This document shows positions 1 to 7,139 of a stretch of 64,000 bases of DNA, piece after piece. The stretch is from Phascolarctobacterium_B sp045598345 (lineage in GTDB: Bacteria > Bacillota > Negativicutes > Acidaminococcales > Acidaminococcaceae). Every line of letters starts with the position of its first letter. Positions within the stretch are counted from its first letter, which is position 1. Under the pieces are notes generated by a model. The model worked only from the letters and a program-made list of their open reading frames with translations. It was not told where the DNA came from and did not search any database. The translations under genes were made by a program, and so were the position numbers. The stretch is from the NCBI GenBank assembly GCA_045598345.1, contig JAZLLX010000131.1, positions 1 to 64,000 of the forward strand, in the 5' to 3' direction.

Positions 1-39
1 CTTTATATTAGAAAAAACTGATTTAATATTAAGACAGAT

Positions 40-520
40 TTTCTCAATCTCAAGTCAGATTTGGGTATCAGGTTTTAGAGTTAAGGATAAAGGAATTAGG
101 AATCAGGATTTAGGGAAAGTTGGCATTGTGCGGACTTTTTCCGCCCCAGGCGTGGGGCGGGGGGACCAGCGACAGTTTTTCGGTGGCTGGTGGTGGGGTC
201 GCTCGCTTGTAGTTAGAAGTTGTAAGTTAGAAGTTATAAATTAAAGGTAAGATGTTCCGGTGATTATAATATCAGTTTGCAATGTTTTTGGTTTGGGTAT
301 GCAGTCGTAGCGAGCGACCCACCCCGTCTTGCGCTTCTATGTTCCTATAGGCAATCCACCCCGCCCACGCCTGGGCGGGAAAAAAGTTCGCATTCAGCGG
401 ACAAGTTTTCTACGTAATCCGCACCCCCAGTCGCAACCACGTTCCTAAAAGCGACGGTTGAATTGTGTCCGGTGGACACAAGAGGCAAGGGCGGGGGCTA
501 CTTGTTATAATAAAAACACA
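40..520. repeat. Mosaic intergenic repeat block
   Basis: No gene is supported here. The block holds degenerate 7-bp-period tracts (GGAATTA/GGAATCA at 90-115; GTTAGAA/GTTGTAA at 209-238), a GC-rich palindrome around 140-165 (CCGCCCC..GGGGCGG), the core AAGATGTTCCGGTGATTATA near 250, and the CCGCCCACGCCTGGGCGGG palindrome near 360-380. The same modules recur at 46.4, 58.8 and 63.2 kb in other combinations. Confidence 0.85.
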
Positions 521-549
521 TTGCATACGCAAGGAATTTTTGCTATAAT
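521..549 (+). promoter_or_regulatory. Promoter of type I toxin copy 1
   Basis: TTGCAT (521-526) and TATAAT (544-549) with a 17-bp spacer. It would start a leader of about 58 nt ahead of the toxin ATG at 614. Copy 2 has the same arrangement at 1253-1281. Confidence 0.8.
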
Positions 550-613
550 ATACGCAAGACAATCGTGTACGGGGTGGACTGCCGCTATTCGTAACAGAAT
601 GGAGGTGGTGCTT

Positions 614-703
614 ATGAAGAAATTTGACTTCAAGGACTTGATGTCCTTTGGCTCATTTCTATTAGCGTTGCTTACATTCATTCTTATGCTTGTAAAAACG
701 TGA
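614..703 (+). CDS. Small hydrophobic type I toxin-like peptide, copy 1
   Basis: A 29-residue peptide beginning MKKFDFKDLMSFGSF and continuing as one hydrophobic helix with a short basic tail. The size, short polar head and single membrane segment match peptides annotated as putative holin-like (TxpA-type) type I toxins, which act on the inner membrane. The start at 614 follows GGAGGT (601-606) at 7 nt; a longer frame from upstream lacks this support. Four close relatives lie in this window at 1347, 25153, 34728 and 36178. A convergent antisense RNA overlaps its 3' end. Toxicity is inferred from family and layout. Confidence 0.75.
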   Translation: MKKFDFKDLMSFGSFLLALLTFILMLVKT

Positions 704-709
704 CAAAAA

Positions 710-797
710 TAAGAAAACCACCCTATACTTGTCGGTTTTGGTGGTTTTCTAAACCCTCATAATCGGCAGCCACCTTGTGGGCGGTTGTCTTTTTCTA
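710..797 (-). ncRNA. Antisense RNA antitoxin to toxin copy 1
   Basis: On the minus strand TTGACA (832-827) and TAAAAT (809-804) are spaced by 17 bp, giving a start near 797. The transcript would run through a CCCAC..GTGG hairpin near 767-785 into the hairpin 712-750 (AGAAAACCACC..GGTGGTTTTCT), which can end transcription both ways. It therefore overlaps only the 3' untranslated end of the toxin mRNA, as in TxpA/RatA-type loci. No open frame is needed to explain its conservation. Confidence 0.7.
712..750. terminator. Bidirectional terminator between toxin 1 and its antisense RNA
   Basis: Inverted repeat AGAAAACCACC / GGTGGTTTTCT with A-rich and T-rich flanks. It can serve the toxin mRNA on + and the antisense RNA on -. 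Confidence 0.7.
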
Positions 798-834
798 TAA
801 GTTATTTTAGCAAAGAAAGAGAAGTTTGTCAATA

Positions 835-1240
835 AAAATAATTTAGTTAGGTATCAGGTTAGAGGGGAATTAAGAATTAGGAATGCAGAATTAAGAATGA
901 AGGTAAGATGTTCCGGTGATTATAAATAGGGATTAGGGAAGGTTGTGATTAGAGATAATTAGGTTACAGGAACATGAATAGCCCCCGCCTTTGCGGGGGC
1001 TGGCACCTAAAGGAACATAGAAAGGTGACTGGGGGTGCGGATTACGCAGTTACTTGTAGTAGCATAAGAAACAAATAATCAAAGACAAAAGAAGGGTGCG
1101 ATTAGGAATAGATGTACGATAAAAATATTTATGCGGTATGTTCGTAGATAGACAGGGTTGTAAAAGACCGTATCAATCCGCACCCCCAGTCGCAACCACG
1201 TTCCTAAAAGCGACAGCCCCCGCAAGGGCGGGGGCTATAT
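835..1240. repeat. Mosaic intergenic repeat block
   Basis: Contains 7-bp-period tracts (GGAATTAAGAATTAGGAATG near 866-885), the core AAGATGTTCCGGTGATTATA (905-924), the hairpin GCCCCCGCC..GGCGGGGGC (979-1000) and the module ending CAGCCCCCGC..GCGGGGGCT (1213-1235). The stretch 1017-1235 is nearly repeated at 2765-3000. No gene seen. Confidence 0.85.
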
Positions 1241-1346
1241 AATAAAAATGCCTTGCATACGCAAGGTGTTTTTGCTATAATAACATAGAAGACAATCGTG
1301 TACGGGGTGGACTGCCGCTATTCGTAACAGAATGGAGGTGGTGCTT

Positions 1347-1433
1347 ATGAAGAAATTTGACTTCAAGGACTTGATGTCCTTTGGCTCATTTATTCTGGCG
1401 TTACTGACATTCATTCTATTGCTTGTCAAATAA
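1347..1433 (+). CDS. Small hydrophobic type I toxin-like peptide, copy 2
   Basis: A 28-residue paralogue of the peptide at 614, identical through the first 15 residues and then with conservative hydrophobic changes (FILALLTFILLLVK). It has the same GGAGGT site and 7-nt spacing and its own promoter TTGCAT (1253-1258) -17- TATAAT (1276-1281). The tandem pair, about 730 bp apart, looks like duplication of a whole toxin/antisense unit together with flanking repeats. Membrane toxin by family resemblance; not proven. Confidence 0.75.
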   Translation: MKKFDFKDLMSFGSFILALLTFILLLVK

Positions 1434-1442
1434 CACTTAACA

Positions 1443-1532
1443 TAAGAAAACTGCCCTTTACTTGCAGGTGTAGGGCAGTTTTCTAAATTAACCAAACATC
1501 GGCAACCACTCTGTGGGCGGTTGTCTTTTTCT
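1443..1532 (-). ncRNA. Antisense RNA antitoxin to toxin copy 2
   Basis: Minus-strand TTGACA (1567-1562) and TAAAAT (1544-1539), 17-bp spacer, start near 1532. The RNA ends in the hairpin AGAAAACTGCCC..GGGCAGTTTTCT (1445-1484). The terminator stem differs from copy 1 (CTGCCC instead of CCACC) but both arms change together, which supports the structure. Confidence 0.7.
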
Positions 1533-1569
1533 ATAGTTATTTTAGCAAAGAAAGAGACGTTTGTCAATA

Positions 1570-2105
1570 AAAATATCTCAGGTTTCAGGTATCAGGTGTG
1601 AGGGGAATTAAGAATTAGGAATGCAGAATTAAGAATGATGGTAAAATGTTCCTGTGATTATATGATTGGGTTTCAGGTGTGCGGGGTTATGCGAACTCTC
1701 GTCCGCCCATAAAGGGGCGGGGGACCGCCTACGGGAGCGTGTTGGCGGTGGTGGGGTGAGCAATTAGGTAAATACTTTTTCAAAGAATAAATGTCAAAGA
1801 ATAAAGAACAAATATGGAAGGATGTTCCTGTGATTATAGCAGGAAAGTTGGGGGTGTTGCGAAAGTGACTCTCTCCCCGGGGAGAGAGTACCCGAAGGGG
1901 GAGTGTGGGGAAACATAGGATTACATTGTCGCTTTCTGTTGAAGATGTGAAATGTGCGGAGTTTTCCCCACACCCTTTTATTCCCTCTCCCCAAGGAGAG
2001 GGTCAGTTCGCATTCAGCGGACAAGTTTTCTACGTAATCCGCACCCCCAGTCGCAACCACGTTCCTAAAAGCGACAGCCCCCGCAAGGGCGGGGGCTTCT
2101 TATAT
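1570..2105. repeat. Mosaic intergenic repeat block
   Basis: Heptad-like tracts (GGTTTCAGGTATCAGGTGTG near 1581-1600), two cores AAATGTTCCTGTGATTATA (about 1645, 1822), the CCGCCC..GGGGCGG palindrome (1703-1722) and a long interrupted inverted repeat with CTCTCCCC..GGGGAGAG arms (1870-2000). Ends with the CAGCCCCCGC..GCGGGGGCT hairpin (2076-2098). Open frames here are repeat shadows. Confidence 0.85.
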
Positions 2106-2118
2106 GAATGTAATTTAA

Positions 2119-2172
2119 TTGATAATATTTATATAGATTTGTATTGACAAATATTATCAAATGATATAAAAT
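2119..2172 (+). promoter_or_regulatory. Promoter with 12-bp operator of the RelB-type/YoeB operon
   Basis: TTGACA (2144-2149) -17- TAAAAT (2167-2172). A perfect inverted repeat TTGATAATATTT (2119-2130) / AAATATTATCAA (2149-2160) places one arm inside the spacer. This fits autorepression by the antitoxin, as is usual for type II TA operons. Confidence 0.75.
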
Positions 2173-2203
2173 AAAAATACAAAATTTTAAGGAGGATTGG
2201 ATT

Positions 2204-2467
2204 ATGGCACAGGCAATAGTTAGTTTTCGGATGGATGCTGATTTAAAGCGGGGTATGGAAGATACCTGCCGCAGAATGGGGCTTACAATGACAAGCGCTT
2301 TCACGATGTTTGCAGCAATGGTGAACCGCACCCAAAGCATTCCATTCAAGATTGAAGTTGACCCGTTTTATAGTGAAGAGAATATGGCAGAATTACAGCG
2401 TAGAATAGCTGATATTAAAAGCGGGAAAGCGAAAATGGTTGAACATGAACTTATCGAGGTGGAATGA
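2204..2467 (+). CDS. RelB/DinJ-family antitoxin
   Basis: An 87-residue protein with the ribbon-helix-helix start of RelB/DinJ antitoxins (AQAIVSFRMDADLKR, then MGLTMTSAFTMFAAMVNR). The C-terminal half should wrap the toxin. It has AGGAGG 8-9 nt before the ATG and lies behind a promoter with an inverted repeat, so it probably represses its own operon. The toxin frame starts inside its stop codon (overlap 2464-2467), giving translational coupling. The partner is YoeB-like rather than the RelE/YafQ type more usual for DinJ. Confidence 0.85.
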   Translation: MAQAIVSFRMDADLKRGMEDTCRRMGLTMTSAFTMFAAMVNRTQSIPFKIEVDPFYSEENMAELQRRIADIKSGKAKMVEHELIEVE

Positions 2468-2727
2468 TGAATATTCAGTGGCTTGATAAGGCGTGGGATG
2501 AGTATCTTGACTGGCAAAATACTGACAAAAAAACTTTAAGAAAAATTAACAGTTTGATTAAAGATATCAGCAGAAACGGATACCAATGCTCGGGAAAACC
2601 GGAACAATTAAAAGGTGAGTTTGCGGGATATTGGAGTGTCCGCATTGATAAAAAGAATAGGATAGTTTTTCGGATTGTTGGCGAAAGTGTAGAGATTATT
2701 CAATGCCGTTCCCATTATCGGGATTGA
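2464..2727 (+). CDS. yoeB: YoeB-family mRNA interferase toxin
   Basis: 87 residues with the Txe/YoeB pattern: TDKKTLRKINSLIKDI, then GKPEQLKGEFAGYWSVRID, KKNRIVFRI and a C-terminal CRSHY. In the family the conserved Glu, Arg and C-terminal His-Tyr form the ribosome-dependent mRNA-cleaving site. ATG at 2464 and at 2467 are both possible. Second gene of a two-gene operon; full length, no damage seen. Confidence 0.88.
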   Translation: MMNIQWLDKAWDEYLDWQNTDKKTLRKINSLIKDISRNGYQCSGKPEQLKGEFAGYWSVRIDKKNRIVFRIVGESVEIIQCRSHYRD

Positions 2728-2734
2728 GGGTATT

Positions 2735-3215
2735 TAGGTTATAGCCCCGCCTTTGCGGGGGCTGGCACCTAAAGGAACATAGAAAGGTGACTGGGGGTGC
2801 GGATTACGCAGTTACTTGTAGTGGCATAAGAAACAAATAAACAAAGAGAAAAGAAGAGTGCGATTAGGAAGAGATGTACGATAATAATTTTTATGCGGTT
2901 TGTTCGGAGATAGACAGGGTTGTTAAAGACCGTATCAATCCGCACCCCCAGTCGTAACCACGTTTCTAAAAGCGACAGCCCCCGCAAGGGCGGGGGCTAC
3001 CTATGTTCCTGTGATTATATCTCAATAGTTAGCATTATGTTAAGTTTAGTTCTTCAGTCGTAGAGAGCGACCCACCCCGTCTTGCCCTTCTATGTCCCTA
3101 TAGGCAATCCACCCCGCCCACGCCTGAGCGGGAAAAAGGTTCGCATTCAGCGGACTTTTTTATTTATAATCATAGGAACATTTTACCATAACTTTAAGAT
3201 TTAAGTTTTTAGCTT
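2735..3215. repeat. Mosaic intergenic repeat block
   Basis: Near copy of 1017-1235 at 2765-3000, followed by the CCACCCCGCCC..GGGCGG module (3070-3132). The inverted core TAATCATAGGAACATTTTACC lies near 3171-3191, then a 7-bp-period tract (TTTAAGATTTAAGTTTTTAG). The last tract runs directly into the promoter of the YefM operon. No gene seen. Confidence 0.85.
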
Positions 3216-3229
3216 TTAACTTTTTTTGT

Positions 3230-3278
3230 TTGACAAAATAATTTTGTTATGTTAAAATTGTGTACATAAGAGTGTACA
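3230..3278 (+). promoter_or_regulatory. Promoter and TGTACA operator boxes of the yefM-yoeB operon
   Basis: TTGACA (3230-3235) -17- TAAAAT (3253-3258). Two TGTACATAAG direct repeats at 3261 and 3273 follow the -10. TGTACA is the known core of the YefM operator in E. coli, so these are likely antitoxin binding sites at the transcription start. Confidence 0.75.
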
Positions 3279-3294
3279 TAAGGAGGGTTTTATT

Positions 3295-3543
3295 ATGACA
3301 ATTATGTCACCGACAGCGTTGCGGAAAAATATGTTTGAAGTTTTTGAAAACACCGCCAAGTATAACGATGTTGTCCTTGTAACCGGCAAAAAAAGCAATG
3401 TTGTCATTATGTCTGAAGAAGATTATCGGGGGATGATGGAAACAATGTATCTTGAATCCCAACCGGGTTTGGTAAAGGAAATTAAGAAAGCCATGAATGA
3501 ACCTTGGGAAAAATGCAAAAAAATACCAGGTAACAGGATATAA
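3295..3543 (+). CDS. yefM: YefM/Phd-family antitoxin
   Basis: 82 residues. The N-terminal Phd/YefM fold shows TALRKNMFEVFENTAKYNDVV, VTGKKSNVVIMSEEDY; the tail (EIKKAMNEPWEKCKK) should bind the toxin. GGAGGG precedes the ATG. Two TGTACA boxes sit just upstream, the operator core known for this family. The toxin gene begins one base after the stop codon. Confidence 0.85.
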   Translation: MTIMSPTALRKNMFEVFENTAKYNDVVLVTGKKSNVVIMSEEDYRGMMETMYLESQPGLVKEIKKAMNEPWEKCKKIPGNRI

Positions 3544-3544
3544 T

Positions 3545-3808
3545 ATGTACGAATTATTTTTTTCTCGTCTTGCTCTCAAGCAAACAAATAAAATTAAACG
3601 GGCGAAGTTGGATGCTAAGGTAAATGAATTATTGGCAATTATTGAAAAAGCACCATTTCAAACACCACCAACTTTTGAAAAACTGCAACGGGATTTAGAG
3701 GGGGCTTATTCACGTAGGATAAATATTCAACACAGGTTGATTTATACTGTTGATAAAAAAAATAAAAAAGTGCGTATTGTTAGTATGTGGTCACATTATG
3801 AGGAATGA
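3545..3808 (+). CDS. yoeB: Txe/YoeB-family toxin
   Basis: 87 residues from ATG 3545, one base after the antitoxin stop. A longer frame opening at 3497 would overlap the antitoxin and is not preferred. Family signs are PTFEKLQRDLEGAYSRRIN, HRLIYTV and C-terminal MWSHY. Expected to be a ribosome-associated mRNA endonuclease. It is only distantly similar to the YoeB-type toxin at 2464, so the two operons are not a recent duplication. Confidence 0.83.
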   Translation: MYELFFSRLALKQTNKIKRAKLDAKVNELLAIIEKAPFQTPPTFEKLQRDLEGAYSRRINIQHRLIYTVDKKNKKVRIVSMWSHYEE

Positions 3809-3887
3809 GTTTTTATGCAAATTTTTATTCAAATTTTTTCTCTAATGTGTTATACTACTATACGCAGAAATTTTTAAGGAGGTAATT

Positions 3888-4448
3888 ATGAAAGTTTTAA
3901 AGTATATGTTGGCGGTGGCGGCACTGGTATTCAGTTTTGTCGCTGTAAAGGTTGAGGCGGCCACGGTGGCAGTCATCCCTTTGATTAACAAAGTGGAATT
4001 CAATACGGTGGAAGAGGAAAAAGTTCCTAACATGATTTATATGAATCAGGCGTTGTCTGTATTGAAAAGCAAACCCGGTTATATGTTGGTGGAGAATGAC
4101 CGTTTGCGTCATGCAATCAAGGACAATATTGATCCTTATAAACTGCCCACAAAGGAGCAGATGAAGACCATCAGCAAAAAGGGGAACGTGGATATTGTTT
4201 TTGCTATGGAACTGGTAAATTATAATTATACGGTAATTCCCAGTTTGAATGCTCCTACGGTAAAAATGAATGTCAAGGCAAATTTAGTGTCTTACAATAG
4301 ATTGACTGGGGAATATAAGGTAAAGGATTGTCATGACGACAGTGAGTTTGATGAAACATTCACTTCCCGTTGGGATGTAACCCAAGAGGCATGGACAAGA
4401 ATGGTGAATCAGGAGTTTGACAGGATTACGAGGTTTAAAAAGAGATAA
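3888..4448 (+). CDS. Secreted protein of unknown function, paralogue A
   Basis: 186 residues with a signal peptide (basic start MKVLKY, hydrophobic stretch, likely cleavage after VEA near residue 24). The mature part begins ATVAVIPLINKVEFNT and contains GYMLVENDRLRHAI and a VDIVFAMEL stretch. The alternating sandwich-like pattern recalls CsgG/LpoB-type periplasmic domains, but I do not recognise the family with confidence. The gene at 5031 encodes a clear paralogue. AAGGAGG precedes the start. The two paralogues were probably adjacent before the DUF559 element entered between them. Confidence 0.75.
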   Translation: MKVLKYMLAVAALVFSFVAVKVEAATVAVIPLINKVEFNTVEEEKVPNMIYMNQALSVLKSKPGYMLVENDRLRHAIKDNIDPYKLPTKEQMKTISKKGNVDIVFAMELVNYNYTVIPSLNAPTVKMNVKANLVSYNRLTGEYKVKDCHDDSEFDETFTSRWDVTQEAWTRMVNQEFDRITRFKKR

Positions 4449-4477
4449 GGATAAAGACCAAATGATCAAAGGCCAAA

Positions 4478-4985
4478 GCCCCTCGTCCGCCCATAAAGGG
4501 GCGGGGGACCGTCTAAAGGAACATAGAAGGACGGTGGTGGGGTGAGCAATTAGGATGATATGTTGCAAAGAAGAAAATCACTAAGTGTTTATGCTCAAGA
4601 ACTTCGCAAAAATATGACACCTTGGGAAAGAAAACTGTGGTTTATGTTTCTACAGAAGTATCCCCTAAGGTTTAAAAGGCAATACACCATTGGTAATTAT
4701 ATTGCAGATTTTTATTGTGAGAAAGCAAATTTGGTCATTGAATTGGATGGTAGTGGGCATTATCAGGACAAACAAAAACAATATGACAAATATAGAGATG
4801 ATGCAATGGAATTGAAAGGATTGAAGGTTTTTAGAGTAAGTAATTTAGACATAGATAAAAATTTTGAAGGCGTATGCCATAGGATAGATGAACTTGCAGG
4901 GGGTGTACTTAATTGCTCACCCCACCACCGGCTACTTAAAAACTGAGCCGGTTCCCCGCCCCTTTAGGGGCGGACGAGGGTTTGC
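4478..4985. mobile_element. Repeat-bounded element carrying a DUF559 gene
   Basis: The left arm (4482-4555) and right arm (about 4908-4981) are inverted repeats. Both contain CCTCGTCCGCCC, an AAAGGGGCGGGG palindrome and GGTGGTGGGGTGAGCAATTA. The inner hairpin arms differ (CCGTC..GACGG on the left, CCGGCT..AGCCGG on the right) but stay self-complementary. Solo copies of the arm lie at about 1695, 46.44, 53.77 and 58.79 kb. The DUF559 frame fills the interior and ends inside the right arm. Confidence 0.65.
4560..4946 (+). CDS. DUF559-family (Vsr-like) endonuclease-type protein
   Basis: 128 residues with the DUF559 pattern: AQELRKNMTPWERKLWFMF, RFKRQYTIGNYIADFYCEKANLVIELDG, then a D/E-rich region with LKVFRVSN. 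The family has a restriction-endonuclease-like (PD-(D/E)XK, Vsr-like) fold; D in IADFYC and E-x-D in VIELDG are the likely metal ligands. The biochemical role is unknown. It lies between two paralogous host genes and within an inverted repeat, and its last 16 or so residues are encoded by that repeat. The ribosome site is weak. Confidence 0.75.
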   Translation: MLQRRKSLSVYAQELRKNMTPWERKLWFMFLQKYPLRFKRQYTIGNYIADFYCEKANLVIELDGSGHYQDKQKQYDKYRDDAMELKGLKVFRVSNLDIDKNFEGVCHRIDELAGGVLNCSPHHRLLKN

Positions 4986-5030
4986 AGAACTCTTAATTTT
5001 GAATTCTTAATTGTGGCGATAGGAGTGCTT

Positions 5031-5597
5031 ATGAAGAATATAAAAACTTTAATATTATTCGTAGCTTTGATTTTTAGTTGCTTTGTAACACAAGTTGACG
5101 CTGCAAAGGTTGCGATTGTTCCATTGGTCAACAGGGTGGAATTTAATACTAAAGACGAGGAACAGCTTCCTAATCAAATTTTCTATAATATTGCATTGGG
5201 CATTATGCGGGATAATTCCGGGTATATGCTGATTGAGAATGACCGTCTGCGTCATGCTATTGAGAACAATATGAAACCTTATGAAGTTCCCACGGAGGAA
5301 CAAATGAAAACGGTTTGCAAAAAGGCCAATGTGGATATTTTGATTGCGATGGAACTTACTAATTATGGACGTAAGCGGTCTAATAAATCTGCTCACGAAA
5401 TAACTATGCAGATGGATGTGAAAGCGAATTTAGTGACTTACAATCGTCTGACGGGCAAATATGAAAAACGTAAATGCGAAGATACATCATATTATGATGC
5501 CACTTCAGAAAGCCGTTACAATCTTGTGCAGGAAGCATGGACAAAACTTGTAAGGCGTGAGTTCACGAAGTTGGTTAACGCAGGAAAACTGAGATAA
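5031..5597 (+). CDS. Secreted protein of unknown function, paralogue B
   Basis: 188 residues from ATG 5031, which follows AGGAG at a good distance; an upstream in-frame ATG at 5013 would spoil the signal peptide. Signal sequence MKNIKTLILFVALIFS with likely cleavage after VDA. It shares with the 3888 product the blocks VAIVPLVNRVEFNT, GYMLIENDRLRHAIENN, PTEEQMKTV and VKANLVTYNRLTGKYE. Function unknown; presumed periplasmic. It ends 14 bp before pyrH. Confidence 0.75.
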   Translation: MKNIKTLILFVALIFSCFVTQVDAAKVAIVPLVNRVEFNTKDEEQLPNQIFYNIALGIMRDNSGYMLIENDRLRHAIENNMKPYEVPTEEQMKTVCKKANVDILIAMELTNYGRKRSNKSAHEITMQMDVKANLVTYNRLTGKYEKRKCEDTSYYDATSESRYNLVQEAWTKLVRREFTKLVNAGKLR

Positions 5598-5611
5598 TTA
5601 GGGAGGTTATT

Positions 5612-6337
5612 ATGCCCAAGAAGCCGAATTATAAGCGTGTTGTTCTTAAGTTGAGCGGTGAGGCACTGGCCGGGGGCAAGGGTACAGGCATTGATCCGGT
5701 AGTGGTTGCCAAACTTGGCCAGGAAATTAAGGATTTGGTCAAGCAGGGGATTGAGGTTGCCGTGGTGAACGGCGGCGGCAATATCTGGCGTGGTGCCACC
5801 GGCGCCAACAAGGGTATGGACCGTGCCACAGCGGACTACATGGGAATGTTGGCTACGGGGATTAATTCCCTTGCCATGCAGGATGCTTTGGAAAAACTTG
5901 GTGTTCCAAGTAGGGTGCAGACCGCCATTGAGATGCGGCAGATTGCAGAGCCCTATATCCGGCGGCGTGCTATGCGGCATATGGAAAAGGGCAGGGTTGT
6001 AATCTTTGCCGCAGGTACGGGGAATCCTTATTTCAGTACGGATACCACGGCGGCATTAAGGGCCGCAGAGTTGGAGGCGGATGTAATCCTGATGGCGAAG
6101 AACGGGGTTGACGGGGTGTATGATTCCGACCCGAAGAAAAATCCCAAGGCCAAGATGTTCAAGAAGTTAGATTATATTGATGTTATCCAAAAGAAATTGA
6201 GCGTTATGGATACCACGGCAATCAGTTTGTGTATGGACAACAGGATTCCCATTGTGGTATTCAACATTGATAAAAAGGGCAATATTTTAAAGGCCGCATG
6301 CGGTGAGGGCATCGGCACATTGATTGGAGGAAAGTAA
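5612..6337 (+). CDS. pyrH: UMP kinase
   Basis: 241 residues, normal length for bacterial hexameric UMP kinase (UMP + ATP to UDP + ADP), an amino-acid-kinase fold enzyme of pyrimidine nucleotide synthesis. Visible motifs: RVVLKLSGEAL near residue 10, VVNGGGNIWRG near 50, TDTTAALRAAELEAD near 140 and NGVDGVYDSDP near 168. GGAGG 7 nt before ATG. Followed at once by frr, the usual pairing. The rpsB-tsf genes that often precede it are absent and a repeat-rich region stands there instead. Confidence 0.97.
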   Translation: MPKKPNYKRVVLKLSGEALAGGKGTGIDPVVVAKLGQEIKDLVKQGIEVAVVNGGGNIWRGATGANKGMDRATADYMGMLATGINSLAMQDALEKLGVPSRVQTAIEMRQIAEPYIRRRAMRHMEKGRVVIFAAGTGNPYFSTDTTAALRAAELEADVILMAKNGVDGVYDSDPKKNPKAKMFKKLDYIDVIQKKLSVMDTTAISLCMDNRIPIVVFNIDKKGNILKAACGEGIGTLIGGK

Positions 6338-6338
6338 A

Positions 6339-6899
6339 ATGTCAACACAGGATGTATTGAAGGGTCTGGACGTTAAAATGACCAAGGCGGTGGAAGCGTT
6401 GAAGGTGGATTTGGCAAGCATTAGGGCCGGCCGTGCCAATCCTGCCATTTTGAACAAGGTTATGGTTGATTATTATGGAACCATGACACCCATTAACCAG
6501 GTTGCCAATGTATCGGCACCGGAGCCCCGTCTGATTACTGTCCAACCATGGGAAAAGACCATGGTAAAGGCCGTTGAGAAGGCGATTATGGCTTCCGATT
6601 TGGGTTTGAACCCCAATAGTGACGGTGTGGTTATCCGTTTGAATATTCCGCAACTTACAGAGGAACGCCGCAAGGAACTGGTAAAGATGGTGGGCAAAAA
6701 GGCGGAAGAGTACCGTGTGACCGTTCGCAATGCGCGCCGTGATGCCAATGACACTGTAAAGAAGATGGAAAAGGCAAAGGAAATTACGGAAGATGATTCC
6801 AAGAAATGTCTTGATGATATCCAGAAAGCCACGGACAAGAAAATGGCTGATTTGGAAAAAATTGTGGCCGCCAAAGAAAAGGAAGTTATGGAAATCTGA
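6339..6899 (+). CDS. frr: Ribosome recycling factor
   Basis: 186 residues from ATG 6339 (GGAGGAAAGTAAA lies in the end of pyrH). Typical RRF, which with EF-G splits post-termination ribosomes. Motifs: LASIRAGRANPAILNKVMVDYYG near residues 25-47, RLITVQPWEK, IRLNIPQLTEERRKELVKM and a long C-terminal helical region. A frame opening 15 bp upstream overlaps pyrH and is not preferred. Confidence 0.97.
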   Translation: MSTQDVLKGLDVKMTKAVEALKVDLASIRAGRANPAILNKVMVDYYGTMTPINQVANVSAPEPRLITVQPWEKTMVKAVEKAIMASDLGLNPNSDGVVIRLNIPQLTEERRKELVKMVGKKAEEYRVTVRNARRDANDTVKKMEKAKEITEDDSKKCLDDIQKATDKKMADLEKIVAAKEKEVMEI

Positions 6900-6936
6900 C
6901 AGATTGTTTTTATACGGAAGGAAAGGAGGTGCAACG

Positions 6937-7104
6937 ATGGCTTTGAAGATTGACAAGGAAAAATGCTTAGGTTGTGGCGCTTGCGCCGCTAACTGCCCCG
7001 TTCAAGCTATTAAAGAAAAAGATGGCAAGTATGAAATTGGGGATGCATGTGTAGAGTGTGGCGCCTGTGCCGCCAACTGCCCTGCTCAAGCAATCAGCAA
7101 ATAA
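6937..7104 (+). CDS. 2[4Fe-4S] ferredoxin
   Basis: 55 residues with two clusters CLGCGACAANCP and CVECGACAANCP, the clostridial-type low-potential electron carrier. The start follows AAAGGAGGT by 6 nt; a longer in-frame opening from 6793 is only a shadow of frr. It lies between frr and uppS, an unusual place, and is followed by a strong hairpin, so it may end the upstream transcript. Confidence 0.95.
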   Translation: MALKIDKEKCLGCGACAANCPVQAIKEKDGKYEIGDACVECGACAANCPAQAISK

Positions 7105-7112
7105 CAAAAGCA

Positions 7113-7137
7113 ACAATGCACCCGTAAGGGTGCATTG
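7113..7137 (+). terminator. Hairpin after the ferredoxin gene
   Basis: ACAATGCACCC / GGGTGCATTGT with a GTAA loop, an 11-bp perfect stem. The T-run behind it is poor, so termination may be partial. Confidence 0.6.
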
Positions 7138-7139
7138 TG

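Noticed and set aside
458..613. Long frame leading into toxin copy 1
   Set aside because: The upstream part is repeat DNA and promoter; GGAGGT sets the start at 614.
1794..2349. Three frames of 80-94 aa before the RelB-type gene
   Set aside because: They read through repeat modules and the toxin operon in wrong frames; the promoter and operator at 2119-2172 show this is non-coding.
6793..6936. N-terminal extension of the ferredoxin frame
   Set aside because: It overlaps frr in another frame; AAAGGAGGT and the ferredoxin fold fix the start at 6937.
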